NCBI GenBank assembly: GCA_002376235.1
Contig: DFNX01000013.1
Coordinates: 29,431-93,430 of the forward strand
DNA: 64,000 nt
Reading direction: 5' to 3'
Source of the DNA: Neorhizobium sp. UBA3556
GTDB lineage: Bacteria; Pseudomonadota; Alphaproteobacteria; Rhizobiales; Rhizobiaceae
Shown: positions 26,969 through 35,972 of the stretch, piece by piece
Layout: each line of letters starts with the position of its first letter
How positions within the stretch are numbered: position 1 is the first letter of the stretch
Notes under the pieces: model-generated
Told to the model about the DNA's origin: nothing
Database searches by the model: none
Seen by the model: only the letters and a program-made list of their open reading frames with translations
Translations under genes and position numbers: made by a program

Positions 26969-27943
26969 ATGCTGACACGCGAAAATACCGTCAATCTTTT
27001 GCTTGCCCTTCTGCTGCTGGTCGCTCCGCTGGCGGCCAACGCACTCGGCCAGCCTTTTTATGTCACGCTCGCCACCCGTATCGCCATCCTTGCGCTGGCA
27101 GCACTCGGCCTCAATCTGGCACTCGGTCTCGGTGGCCTCGTGTCTTTCGGGCATGCCGCCTTCTTCGGCATCGGCGGTTATGCGGCGGGCATCCTGTCCA
27201 GCCATGCGTTTTCCTATGAGCCGATGATTTTCGGCCTGCCCGGCACGGTGCAGATGCCGGTTATCTGGATTGTAGCGGTGATTGCGGCAGGTCTTGTGGC
27301 GCTGGCGATCGGGGCGATCAGCCTTCGCACCTCGGGCGTCTACTTCATCATGATCACGCTCGCCTTTGCCCAGATGGTCTATTACTTTGCCATCTCCTGG
27401 CCGGCCTATGGCGGTGAGGACGGGCTGTCGATCCTGGTGCGCAACCAGTTTCCCGGCACAAATACGATGAAGCCCTTGAGCTTCTTCCTCGTCTGTTATG
27501 TCGTGCTTCTCGCCGGTATCGGCTTTTTCGCCCTGATCCGCGCCTCGCGGTTCGGTGCGGCGCTGCAGGCGGCAAGACAGAACGAAACACGCGTCGCGAC
27601 CGTCGGCATCCAGCCCTATCGTATCCGGCTGACCGGCTTCGTCATTTCGGCGATGGTGACCGCGCTTGCCGGTGCGCTCTATGCCGATCTCAACCGCTTC
27701 GTCAGCCCTTCCATGCTTTCCTGGCACATGTCGGGTGAACTGATCGTTCTGATCATTCTCGGCGGCACCGGGCGGCTGTTCGGACCATTGGCGGGGGCGG
27801 CGCTTTATGTCGCCTTCGAGTTCGCGCTCGGTGGCCTGACGGAACGCTGGCAGTTCTTCCTCGGTCTCATCCTTCTCGGTGTCGTTCTGTTTGCCCGCGG
27901 CGGATTGCTTGGTCTTCTGGCCGGAAAGGCGAAACATGGTTGA
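26969..27943 (+). CDS. ABC transporter permease, LivM family
   Basis: A 324-aa permease with about nine hydrophobic helices. The signature LGLGGLVSFGHAAFFGIGGY is followed by the conserved cytoplasmic loop ALQAARQNETRVATVGIQPY. The ATG at 26969 has GAGG about 9 nt upstream and begins 10 bp after the previous stop. ATG 26951 is a weaker alternative. It overlaps the next ATPase gene by 8 bp. Confidence 0.92.
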   Translation: MLTRENTVNLLLALLLLVAPLAANALGQPFYVTLATRIAILALAALGLNLALGLGGLVSFGHAAFFGIGGYAAGILSSHAFSYEPMIFGLPGTVQMPVIWIVAVIAAGLVALAIGAISLRTSGVYFIMITLAFAQMVYYFAISWPAYGGEDGLSILVRNQFPGTNTMKPLSFFLVCYVVLLAGIGFFALIRASRFGAALQAARQNETRVATVGIQPYRIRLTGFVISAMVTALAGALYADLNRFVSPSMLSWHMSGELIVLIILGGTGRLFGPLAGAALYVAFEFALGGLTERWQFFLGLILLGVVLFARGGLLGLLAGKAKHG

Positions 27944-28685
27944 GCCGGTTCTCCAGATAGACAATCTCGTCAAGGCCTTTGGTGCCTTGAGAGCCACGGA
28001 CGGTGTTTCGATCGACCTTCGGCCGGGCGAAATCCATGCGTTGATCGGACCGAACGGGGCCGGCAAGTCGACGCTGATCCACCAGATCTGCGGTACGGTG
28101 AGGCCAGATAGCGGCACGATCCGGTTTGCCGGCGAGGATATCGGGGCGCTGAACACTGCTGAGCGGGCGCAGAAAGGCCTTGGCCGAACTTTTCAGGTCT
28201 CGTCGCTGGCACCAGAATTTTCGGCGCTCAGGAATGTCATGCTGGCCGTGCAGGCCAAGCAGGGGTCGAGCTTCGGTTTCTTCAAGCCGGTGATGCGGGA
28301 TAGTTCCCTTCTAGATCCTGCTATGGCCATCCTCGAACGGGTCGGATTGGCGGATCGTGCGCGCCTTCCGGCAGCCGAGCTTTCCCACGGCGAGCGCCGC
28401 CAGCTGGAAATCGCCATGGCGCTGGCCTTGCAGTCGAAAGCATTCCTGCTGGACGAGCCGATGGCCGGCATGGGGCCGGAAGGCTCGAAGAGGCTGACCG
28501 GTTTTCTCGATACGCTGCGCCGGGAAGCGCCGATCCTGCTGGTCGAACACGATATGGATGCGGTCTTTGCGCTGGCCGACCGGATTTCGGTTCTCGTCTA
28601 CGGCAAGGTCATCGCTACGGGTACGGTAGACGAAATCCGCAGCAATCCTACGGTGCGCACCGCCTATCTGGGGGATCACGCCTGA
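27936..28685 (+). CDS. ABC transporter ATP-binding protein, LivG family
   Basis: A 249-aa ATPase. Walker A is GPNGAGKST, the signature is LSHGERRQLEIAM (with H in place of the usual second G-flanking residue, as often in LivG) and Walker B is KAFLLDEPMAGMG, followed by the switch His in LVEHDMD. The ATG at 27936 lies inside the end of the permease gene, and the stop shares one base with the next ATG, so translation is coupled. Confidence 0.93.
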   Translation: MVEPVLQIDNLVKAFGALRATDGVSIDLRPGEIHALIGPNGAGKSTLIHQICGTVRPDSGTIRFAGEDIGALNTAERAQKGLGRTFQVSSLAPEFSALRNVMLAVQAKQGSSFGFFKPVMRDSSLLDPAMAILERVGLADRARLPAAELSHGERRQLEIAMALALQSKAFLLDEPMAGMGPEGSKRLTGFLDTLRREAPILLVEHDMDAVFALADRISVLVYGKVIATGTVDEIRSNPTVRTAYLGDHA

Positions 28686-29368
28686 TGCTTTTGGATGTTC
28701 AGGACATCACCACCTATTACGGCGCAAGCCAGGCGCTTTTTGGCGTCGAGTTCCGCGTGGATGAAGGCGAGGTCGTGGCGCTGATGGGCCGCAACGGCAT
28801 GGGCAAATCGACGACGATCAAGTCGATCTGCAATCTGATCCCGCCGAAGACCGGCCGTATCCTGTTCGGCGGCAAGGGCATCGAGCGGCTGGCGCCCTAC
28901 AAGGTGGCACGGCTCGGCGTTGGACTGGTGCCGGAAGGGCGGCGCTGCTTTCCCAATCTTTCCGTTCATGAAAATCTCGTGGCGGCGGCAAGGCCGGGTG
29001 AGTGGACGCTGGAAAAAGTCAATGCGCTTTTCCCGCGGCTGGAAGAACGGCATGCGCAAATGTCGAAATCTCTTTCCGGCGGCGAACAGCAGATGCTGGC
29101 GATCGGCCGTGCACTGATGACCAATCCGCGCCTGCTCATTCTTGATGAGGCAACGGAAGGGCTGGCTCCGGTTATCCGGCAGGATATCTGGCGGGCGATC
29201 CGGCAGCTGAAGGCGGAGGGGCTCTCCATTCTCGTGGTGGACAAGACGCTTTCAGAGCTTTTGCCGGTTGCGGACCGTTGCGTCATCCTCGAAAACGGGC
29301 GAAGCGTCTGGCAGGGATCGAGCGACGACGTGTCAGCCGAGGTCCAGGATCGTTATCTCGGAGTATGA
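28685..29368 (+). CDS. ABC transporter ATP-binding protein, LivF family
   Basis: A 227-aa ATPase, the second nucleotide-binding subunit of the importer. Walker A is GRNGMGKST, the signature LSGGEQQMLAIGRAL and Walker B LLILDEATEGLAP. The switch position reads VVDKTLSEL, with Lys instead of the usual His or Gln, as is seen in some LivF proteins. Its end overlaps the region just before the MarR gene, completing a five-gene transporter operon with the CoA ligase. Confidence 0.93.
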   Translation: MLLDVQDITTYYGASQALFGVEFRVDEGEVVALMGRNGMGKSTTIKSICNLIPPKTGRILFGGKGIERLAPYKVARLGVGLVPEGRRCFPNLSVHENLVAAARPGEWTLEKVNALFPRLEERHAQMSKSLSGGEQQMLAIGRALMTNPRLLILDEATEGLAPVIRQDIWRAIRQLKAEGLSILVVDKTLSELLPVADRCVILENGRSVWQGSSDDVSAEVQDRYLGV

Positions 29369-29370
29369 CA

Positions 29371-29877
29371 ATGGAAGCGGCAAGCGCGGATCTCGAGCTT
29401 ATCGTTCACGATGCCCACGGCAACAACAAGCCGGAGACGCGGCTGTGGCTGCGCATGCTCTCGACCACCAAGCTAATCACCAATGAGATCCGCCGCCGCC
29501 TGCGCGCGGAATTCGGCGCCACGCTGCCGCAATTCGACCTTCTGGCGCAGCTCTATCGCGAGCGGGAAGGCCTGCGGCTCGGCGAACTGTCGAAGCGCAC
29601 CATGGTGACCAACGGCAATGTCACGGGTCTGGTCGAGCGGCTGGAGGCGGACGGTTATGTCGAGCGCGTCACGCCGCATGCCGACCGTCGCGTGACCGTT
29701 GCAAGACTGACGCCATCGGGCATCGAGTTTTTCACCGGCATGGCCGCGGCGCATGAACGATGGCTCAAGGACATCATGGCGGATGTCGATCCGGACATGG
29801 TCGCTTCGCTGTGGAGCGAGATCGGCGCGGTCAAGGCATCCGCAAGCAATCACCTTTCCGGCAGCGCCGACGAATAG
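29371..29877 (+). CDS. MarR-family transcriptional regulator
   Basis: A 168-aa winged-helix regulator. The HTH and wing are seen in LRLGELSKRTMVTNGNVTGLVERLEADGYVERV and PHADRRVTVARLT. ATG 29371 has GGAG 7 nt upstream and starts 2 bp after the ATPase stop. As the last gene of the operon it probably senses the aromatic acid or its CoA thioester and controls this operon, as MarR proteins such as BadR/HcaR do elsewhere. That role is inferred. Confidence 0.9.
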   Translation: MEAASADLELIVHDAHGNNKPETRLWLRMLSTTKLITNEIRRRLRAEFGATLPQFDLLAQLYREREGLRLGELSKRTMVTNGNVTGLVERLEADGYVERVTPHADRRVTVARLTPSGIEFFTGMAAAHERWLKDIMADVDPDMVASLWSEIGAVKASASNHLSGSADE

Positions 29878-29939
29878 GGGCTTTTCATCGGCCCCGAAAA
29901 CACTCTAGGTGTTTCAAAAGCATTGTTCCCGGAGCCGCA

Positions 29940-30872
29940 ATGAAAGACGACCTGCAGGCGATCGTTGAAGACATCCATTTGAGCCTGCAGAAGCGGCTCG
30001 GTGAAGGCAAGGTAGCCGACTACATCCCCCAGCTTGCCCATATCGACCCGAAGAAATTCGGCATCGCGGTCGTTACCGTCGATGGCAAGGTTCATAGCGC
30101 CGGCGATTGCAATGAGGCCTTCTCGATCCAGAGCGTATCGAAGGTATTCACGCTGACGCTGGCGCTCGGCAAGCACGGTGAGACCACCTGGAACCGTGTC
30201 GGTCGCGAACCGTCGGGATCGGCCTTCAACTCCATCGTCCAGCTGGAGCAGGAGGAAGGCAAGCCGCGCAATCCCTTCATCAACGCCGGTGCGATTGCCG
30301 TCAGTGACCTCGTACTCGCCGGCCACACGCCGCGCGAGGCGATCGGCGAGATACTGCGTTTTGTCCGTTATCTGGCAGATGACGAGGAGATCGCGATCGA
30401 CCCTGCCGTGGCGAAATCGGAAGAGGCGACCGGTTTCCGAAATTTCGCGCTCGCCAATTTCATGCGCTCCTTCGGCAAGCTCACCCATCCGGTGGAACAT
30501 GTGCTGGGCGTCTATTTCCACCATTGCGCCATCGCCATGACCTGCACCCAGCTTGCGCGCGCCGGTCTGTTTCTGGCTGCTAACGGCCGAAACCCGATGA
30601 CCGGACACACGGTTGTTTCGAAACAGCGGGCGCGGCGCATAAATGCGCTGATGCTCACCTGCGGGCATTATGACGGGTCGGGCGAATTCGCCTATCGCGT
30701 CGGCCTGCCGGGCAAGAGCGGCGTCGGCGGCGGCATTATGGCGGTCGCACCCGGCCGTGCCTCGATCGCCGTCTGGTCGCCGGGGCTCAATCACAACGGC
30801 AATTCGCTGGTCGGGTCGCTGGCATTGGAGATGCTGGCAGATCGGACAGGCTGGTCGGTATTCGGCCACTGA
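29940..30872 (+). CDS. glsA: Glutaminase A
   Basis: A 310-aa serine-dependent beta-lactamase-fold glutaminase converting glutamine to glutamate and ammonia. The SxxK motif is Ser65-Val-Ser-Lys68 (IQSVSKVF), corresponding to Ser66/Lys69 of E. coli. NPFINAGAI, FRNFALANF and GKSGVGGGIMAV are further family blocks. The start at 29940 has GGAG 6 nt upstream. It follows the MarR gene by 62 bp and ends at a strong terminator. Confidence 0.95.
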   Translation: MKDDLQAIVEDIHLSLQKRLGEGKVADYIPQLAHIDPKKFGIAVVTVDGKVHSAGDCNEAFSIQSVSKVFTLTLALGKHGETTWNRVGREPSGSAFNSIVQLEQEEGKPRNPFINAGAIAVSDLVLAGHTPREAIGEILRFVRYLADDEEIAIDPAVAKSEEATGFRNFALANFMRSFGKLTHPVEHVLGVYFHHCAIAMTCTQLARAGLFLAANGRNPMTGHTVVSKQRARRINALMLTCGHYDGSGEFAYRVGLPGKSGVGGGIMAVAPGRASIAVWSPGLNHNGNSLVGSLALEMLADRTGWSVFGH

Positions 30873-30893
30873 GGCTTCAACAGAGGCCTATAT

Positions 30894-30933
30894 AAAAAAG
30901 CCCGGCACCTCTTTTCGAAGTGCCGGGCTTTTT
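30894..30933. terminator. Bidirectional terminator (glsA / tctA)
   Basis: A near-perfect stem AAGCCCGGCAC / GTGCCGGGCTT with A6 on one side and T5 on the other lies between convergent genes, so it can terminate both transcripts. Confidence 0.85.
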
Positions 30934-30951
30934 CGTCCTGGGAGGACTAGG

Positions 30952-32469
30952 TCAGTCTTCGCTGGCTGCCATCTGGGTCAGCACATCTCCGCGTCCGCGC
31001 ATGCGAAGCACCAGCGGCAGGATCAGCGCGGTCGCGGCAAGCAGCAGCAGCACGGCGGCGATCGGCGAGGTGAACAGCACGGTGAAGTCACCCTGGCTGA
31101 TCGACAGTGCGCGGCGCAGCTGCTGTTCCGCCAGCGGGCCAAGGATCAGGCCGACGATGACAGGTGCGATCGGGTAATCGAAGACGCGCATGATATAGGC
31201 GATCAGGCCGAAGAGAAGCAGCATGCCGAGTTCAAACACCGACGGGTTGGCACCGATCGTGCCAAGCGTCGCAAACACCAGAATGCCGGCATAAAGCCAA
31301 GGCTTCGGGATCGTCAGCAGGCGCACCCACAGGCCGATCAGCGGCAGGTTCAGAACCAGCAGCATCAGGTTGGCGATCAGCAGGGAGGCGATCAGGCCCC
31401 AGACGAGCTGCGGATTGGTCGCAAACAGAAGCGGACCGGGTTGCAGGCCGTATTGCTGGAAACCAGCCAGCATGATCGCAGCCGTTGCCGAGGTGGGCAG
31501 GCCGAGCGTCAGCAGCGGCACGAGTGTACCGGCGGCAGACGCGTTGTTTGCGGCCTCAGGACCGGCAACGCCTTCGATCGCGCCATTGCCGAATTCTTCC
31601 GGATGTTTGGAGAGCTTTTTTTCCGTCGCATAGGACAGGAAGGTGCCGATTTCAGCACCACCGGCCGGCATGGCGCCGATCGGGAAGCCGATCACGGTGC
31701 CGCGCAGCCAGGCTTTCCACGAGCGCGCCCAGTCCTTTGCCGTCATCCAGACCGAACCGCGGATCGCCTCGATCTTGTCGGGGGCCTGCGCGCCCTGAGC
31801 GGCGATGAACAGTGTCTCGCCGATTGCGAACATTGCAACCGCCATGGTCGTGACTTCGATCCCGTCGAGCAGGTCCGGCACTCCGAAGGAGAGGCGGTTC
31901 TGGCCGGTCAGCTGGTCGATGCCGACGAGCGACAGCGCAAGGCCGATGAAAAGCGAGGTGAGGCCGCGCAGTGTCGAGTTGCCGAAGGCCGACGAAACGG
32001 TGACGAAGGCGAGTACCATCAGCGCGAAATATTCGCGTGGGCCGAAGACCAGCGCCAGCTTGACGATGTACGGCGCGATGAAGGCGAGCGCCAGCGTGGC
32101 GATCAGGCCCGCAACGAAGGAGCCGATGGCGGCTGTCGCCAGCGCCGGTCCGCCGCGGCCCGCACGGGCCATCTTGTTACCTTCGAGCGCGGTAACGATC
32201 GAAGCGCTTTCGCCGGGTGTGTTCAACAGGATGGAGGTCGTCGAGCCGCCATACATGCCGCCGTAATAGATGCCGGCAAACATGATCAACGAGCCGGTCG
32301 CGTCGAGCTGGTAGGTGACCGGCAGAAGCAGCGCCACGGTGGTGGCGGGCCCGATGCCCGGCAGCACGCCGACCATGGTGCCCAGCGTCACACCGATCAG
32401 GGCATAGAAAAGGTTCATCGGCTCTGCGGCGGATGCCAGGCCCTGGAGGAGGAATTCGAATGTGCTCAT
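30952..32469 (-). CDS. tctA: Tripartite tricarboxylate transporter, large permease TctA
   Basis: A 505-aa inner-membrane protein with about eleven hydrophobic helices. Family blocks GVLPGIGPATTVALLLPVTY, GGSTTSILLNTPGE and GLPTSATAAIMLAGF are all present. TctA is the main membrane subunit of a sodium-coupled, binding-protein-dependent importer of tricarboxylates and related acids. It is the last gene of tctC-tctB-tctA, 20 bp after tctB, with GGAGAG before the start. Confidence 0.95.
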   Translation of the reverse strand: MSTFEFLLQGLASAAEPMNLFYALIGVTLGTMVGVLPGIGPATTVALLLPVTYQLDATGSLIMFAGIYYGGMYGGSTTSILLNTPGESASIVTALEGNKMARAGRGGPALATAAIGSFVAGLIATLALAFIAPYIVKLALVFGPREYFALMVLAFVTVSSAFGNSTLRGLTSLFIGLALSLVGIDQLTGQNRLSFGVPDLLDGIEVTTMAVAMFAIGETLFIAAQGAQAPDKIEAIRGSVWMTAKDWARSWKAWLRGTVIGFPIGAMPAGGAEIGTFLSYATEKKLSKHPEEFGNGAIEGVAGPEAANNASAAGTLVPLLTLGLPTSATAAIMLAGFQQYGLQPGPLLFATNPQLVWGLIASLLIANLMLLVLNLPLIGLWVRLLTIPKPWLYAGILVFATLGTIGANPSVFELGMLLLFGLIAYIMRVFDYPIAPVIVGLILGPLAEQQLRRALSISQGDFTVLFTSPIAAVLLLLAATALILPLVLRMRGRGDVLTQMAASED

Positions 32470-32489
32470 GGGTCTACTCTCCGGCTCCG

Positions 32490-32981
32490 TTACAGGAACA
32501 GGTTTTCAAGTGGGCCGGCGGGAAGCGAGAGCTGCAATACGCCCGCAAACAGCCACCAGATGGCAAGACAGATAACGATGCCGATCGGAATGCTGATATG
32601 CAGCTTGCGCGCGCCGAAACCTCGGGCCGCAAAACCGAACAGCAGGCCGGTGGCGATGGAAAAGCCGGCGAAGCGGATCAGGATCATCTGGGCAAGAAGA
32701 CCACCGACAACCCACAGAACCGGGCTGATTTCCTGGCGTTCCCGCTCGGGAAAATCGTGACGGAAGGCCGCAAACACCGTCCAGATGGCAAGGCCGATCA
32801 GGCCGAAGGCAATCCAGTAGGGAACCGAGGCGGGGCCGACTGGCGAATAGCCGGTCGTAGCCGTCAGACGGGACACGTCGACGAAGATGACGACGGCGAC
32901 GATTGCGAGAACGGCTGCGATGACAAGCGCCGCCCAGTCAGGGCGGCGCTCGCTCGAGCTCTTGGGAGTGTCGAGGCTCAT
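32490..32981 (-). CDS. tctB: Tripartite tricarboxylate transporter, small permease TctB
   Basis: A 163-aa protein with four hydrophobic segments, typical in size for TctB, the small membrane subunit. The first helix (ALVIAAVLAIVAVVIFVDV) follows a short charged N-terminus. The start overlaps the tctC stop by 4 bp (ATGA). Sequence conservation in TctB is low, and the assignment leans on topology and position. Confidence 0.88.
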   Translation of the reverse strand: MSLDTPKSSSERRPDWAALVIAAVLAIVAVVIFVDVSRLTATTGYSPVGPASVPYWIAFGLIGLAIWTVFAAFRHDFPERERQEISPVLWVVGGLLAQMILIRFAGFSIATGLLFGFAARGFGARKLHISIPIGIVICLAIWWLFAGVLQLSLPAGPLENLFL

Positions 32982-33922
32982 TTAACCAGTCCGATTTCTT
33001 TCAGGATCGTCTCCGTGGAGGCGATGTCCTTGGCAAGCTGTTCGTCGAAGGCAGCGCCCGACAGATAGGTATCCATCCATCCCTTGGTCTTCAGGTTTTC
33101 CTGCCAGCCGGCGGACTTGGAGAGCTTCTCCATATCGGTGGCGATCGCCTTCTTCTGTTCTTCGGTAATGCCCGGAGCGGCAGCAACCATGCGCCAGTTC
33201 TGCAGCACGACGTCGAGACCGCTTTCCTTCAGCGTCGGGGCGTCGATGCCGTCGATCTTTTCAGCCGAAGAGATGCCGAGAAGGCGCAGCGAACCGGCCT
33301 TGATCTGGCTTTCGAACTCTCCATAGGACGAGATGCCTGCGGTGACCTGGCTGCCGAGGATGGCTGCCAGCGCTTCGCCGCCGCCGGAGAACGCGATATA
33401 GTTGATCTTGGTCGGATCGACGCCGGCAGCCTTGGCGATCAGGCCAGCGCCGATATGGTCGGTACCGCCGGCCGAACCGCCGCCCCAGGAAACCGAACCC
33501 GGATCAGCCTTCAGCTTGGCGACGAGATCGGCCATCGTCTTGATGTCTGACGAGGCCGGCACGACGATGACTTCGTATTCGCCGGTCAGGCGTGCGATCG
33601 GGGTGACGTCCTTCAACGTGACGGGCGACTTGTTGGTGAGGATCGCGCCGACCATGACGTAACCGCCGACCATCAGCGCGTTCGGGTTACCCTTCTGCTG
33701 GCTGGCGAACTGGGCAATCCCGATCGTGCCGCCGGCGCCCGGTACGTTCATGACCTGAACGCGGTTGGAGATCTTCTCCTTCTGCAGCACGGTCTGCATC
33801 GTGCGTGCAGTCTGGTCCCAGCCGCCGCCCGGTGCTGCCGGTGCCATGATCGAATAGTCGGCGGCAGCCGCCGGAAGGGCGATTGCACCCGCGAGGAAGG
33901 AAGCGAGCAAGAAATGTTTCAA
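32978..33922 (-). CDS. tctC: Tripartite tricarboxylate transporter substrate-binding protein TctC
   Basis: A 314-aa Bug/TctC-type periplasmic receptor with signal peptide (KHFLLASFLAGAIALPAAAA) and a mature start YSIMAPAAPGGGWDQTARTM, the classic TctC ligand loop. The best start is TTG at 33922, with GGAGG 9 nt upstream. No ATG exists in frame at a sensible place, and a longer frame reaching 34078 would bury the signal peptide. The ligand may be citrate or another carboxylate. A direct-repeat operator lies 148 bp upstream. Confidence 0.93.
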   Translation of the reverse strand: MKHFLLASFLAGAIALPAAAADYSIMAPAAPGGGWDQTARTMQTVLQKEKISNRVQVMNVPGAGGTIGIAQFASQQKGNPNALMVGGYVMVGAILTNKSPVTLKDVTPIARLTGEYEVIVVPASSDIKTMADLVAKLKADPGSVSWGGGSAGGTDHIGAGLIAKAAGVDPTKINYIAFSGGGEALAAILGSQVTAGISSYGEFESQIKAGSLRLLGISSAEKIDGIDAPTLKESGLDVVLQNWRMVAAAPGITEEQKKAIATDMEKLSKSAGWQENLKTKGWMDTYLSGAAFDEQLAKDIASTETILKEIGLVK

Positions 33923-34069
33923 GGGTATGTCCTCCGTTGACGTCCCGCGGGACGGATTGTTTTTCGCAACGGAAGGATGATGACGTGCAGGCGCTCTTCG
34001 CCTGTCTTCCCCTCCCGTTATCGCCGGCCCCACCTCCATGGGGTCCGAATGCCTTAAGCGATCACAGGA

Positions 34070-34089
34070 ACCTGACATTTACCTGACAT
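34070..34089 (-). promoter_or_regulatory. Direct-repeat operator upstream of tctC
   Basis: ACCTGACAT occurs twice at an exact 11-bp period (34070 and 34081), the spacing used by OmpR-family dimers on DNA. It may bind the TctD-like regulator encoded at 35973. The sequence also resembles a Pho box (CTGTCAT-N4-CTGTCAT) with one mismatch per half, so PhoB is the alternative. Confidence 0.55.
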
Positions 34090-34147
34090 CGCTTGACGAC
34101 AGTCATTCTTGCAGAAAACGAAGTAACGACGCCAGCTTTTTCAAGTC

Positions 34148-35233
34148 CTATTGATGTCGCAGTTCCTCGTTCCATTTCGAGATCAGCCGCGCCCGCTTGA
34201 CCTGATCGAGATAGACCATCAATCCGAGGCTGACAGGCACTGGTTTCAACTGCCCTCCAAGCATTTCCCGCATGGTCGTTGCCGTATTGTTGCCGGCGAC
34301 TTCCGGGCTGACGGCGGGGATCTGCAGCTCGCGGGCCATGATCGTCTGACCCTCTTTCGACATGAAGAATTCCAGATAACGCTTGCCGAGATCGGCATTG
34401 GCTGCAGCCTGCGGCACCAGCCCGATACGGGACATCACGACGGTGTAATCTTTGGGGAGGACGATGCCGACATTCGGATCCCGCGACGCCCAGTCGGCGG
34501 CATAGGAACCGACGATATTGTAGCCGAGCAAAAACCGGCCATCGGCCACGCGTTCGAGAATAGCACCGCTCGTCGAATAGAGTTTCACCCCGGCCGCGCC
34601 CATGGCGCGGACGACCGACCAGATATCGCCGAACTGTTCCTGGTCGCGGGACATGAACAGAAAACCTACGCCGGAACGCTCTATGTCATAGGTGCCGATC
34701 CGGCCGTGGACGGCATCACCGTGTTTCTGCAGAAATTGGATGAATTCGGCCCGGCTGGCGGGGGGGGATTCGTTCCTGAAGCTTGGCTTGTGATAAACGA
34801 AGACGGCCGGTTCGAAGGTGAGCGCATAGACGGTATTGCGCCAGTTCGCCCATTGTGGCCAGCGTTCGCTCATCGGCAGGTCGCTCGCCTGAGCATAACC
34901 GTCATTGGCGAGTTTCACCTGCAGGTCCATGGCCGAAGAGAAGGCGAAGTCGGCGGTCTTTTTTCCCGCATCGGTTTCGCGCACGATCCGGTCATAGATC
35001 TCGCCGGTCAGCATGTCCTCGTAGGACACGGCGACGTCCGGATTGGCTGCCTGGAAGCCGGCGATCATCGGTTTGGCCAGCGCTTCATCCAGCGAGGAGT
35101 AGACGGTCAGCACCGCTGCATCCTGCTTGCCCGAGAGTGCCGGAAACATCAGCACGTTAGCCGCACTCGCTCCCGCCAGGAAGGCAGGACAGAGCCCGAT
35201 CAAATAAAGACAGAGGAATGTAAGGCGCGTCAT
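34148..35233 (-). CDS. Periplasmic ABC-type solute-binding protein
   Basis: A 361-aa exported protein with signal peptide (MTRLTFLCLYLIGLCPAFLAGASA). The body is like the iron/AfuA-type or extracellular solute-binding class: VLTVYSSLDEALAKPMIAGFQ and ISGFLMSRDQEQF-like blocks. Proteins of this kind are often encoded beside TctDE-type two-component systems, where they may act as accessory sensors. No permease is adjacent. Start ATG 35233 gives the clean signal peptide, though its ribosome-binding site is weak. Confidence 0.82.
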   Translation of the reverse strand: MTRLTFLCLYLIGLCPAFLAGASAANVLMFPALSGKQDAAVLTVYSSLDEALAKPMIAGFQAANPDVAVSYEDMLTGEIYDRIVRETDAGKKTADFAFSSAMDLQVKLANDGYAQASDLPMSERWPQWANWRNTVYALTFEPAVFVYHKPSFRNESPPASRAEFIQFLQKHGDAVHGRIGTYDIERSGVGFLFMSRDQEQFGDIWSVVRAMGAAGVKLYSTSGAILERVADGRFLLGYNIVGSYAADWASRDPNVGIVLPKDYTVVMSRIGLVPQAAANADLGKRYLEFFMSKEGQTIMARELQIPAVSPEVAGNNTATTMREMLGGQLKPVPVSLGLMVYLDQVKRARLISKWNEELRHQ

Positions 35234-35393
35234 GCACGGACAATGCCTGAGGCGGGGGCCTGCGGCAAGCTGCCACGGGAAGCGTGGCGTCGTGGCCACA
35301 AGCACAAGGCTTTGCGCGGGCAGTCTTGTTCCACCGCTTTGCCTGCCTACCTGAGGACAGCAATTTCCTTTCCGCCACCAAAAGAGGTTCCCA

Positions 35394-35900
35394 ATGTCTC
35401 TCTCGCTCTATGACGTTTCCGTGCCGGCCTTCCTGCGCGGTTTTGCCAATCTCACCGAAATCCTGAAAAAGGGTGAAGCCTTTGCCGACGAGAAGGGGAT
35501 CGCGCACAAGGATTTGCTCGAAGCCCGGCTGATCGAGGACATGCTGCCGCTGACCGGCCAGGTCCAGCGTGCGAGCGACAGCGCCAAATTCGTGCCGGTT
35601 CGTGTCGGCGGTGTCGAGAATGTGCCGTTCAGCGATGAGGAAGTCAGCTTTGCCGATCTGCATGCCCGTATCGAAAAGACCGTTGCTTTCCTGAAAGATG
35701 TCGTGCCGGCATCGATGGCGGAGCGTGAAGATATCGAGGTCGTGCTGAAGAACCGCTCCGGCGAAATGACCTTCAGCGGCAGAGACTATGTGCTCGGTTT
35801 TGCGCTGCCGAACTTCTATTTCCACCTCACCACTGCTTACGCGATCCTGCGCCACAAGGGCGTACCGGTCGGCAAGATGGATTATCTCGGTCGTCCCTGA
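35394..35900 (+). CDS. DUF1993 family protein
   Basis: A 168-aa soluble protein of the DUF1993 family (DinB-like helical bundle). Typical segments are SLYDVSVPAFLRGFANLTEIL, LIEDMLPLTGQVQRASDSAK and NFYFHLTTAYAILRHKGVPVGKMDYLG. The conserved late His residues could form a metal or ligand site as in DinB proteins, but no reaction is known. ATG 35394 has GAGG upstream. It is not obviously linked to its neighbours. Confidence 0.88.
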   Translation: MSLSLYDVSVPAFLRGFANLTEILKKGEAFADEKGIAHKDLLEARLIEDMLPLTGQVQRASDSAKFVPVRVGGVENVPFSDEEVSFADLHARIEKTVAFLKDVVPASMAEREDIEVVLKNRSGEMTFSGRDYVLGFALPNFYFHLTTAYAILRHKGVPVGKMDYLGRP

Positions 35901-35972
35901 TTATCGGCGTCCCGTCCTCGTGACATCCCTCCGCTTCACCGGATATAGTCGCCGGACAAGCGGGGGGATTTC

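Noticed and set aside
30670..32760. 696-codon plus-strand open frame over glsA end, tctA and tctB
   Set aside because: Product is R/Q/D-rich nonsense and crosses a strong bidirectional terminator. tctA and tctB are clear on the minus strand.
33923..34078. N-terminal extension of tctC from an upstream start
   Set aside because: It would place 52 residues before the signal peptide. The TTG at 33922 has a strong ribosome-binding site.
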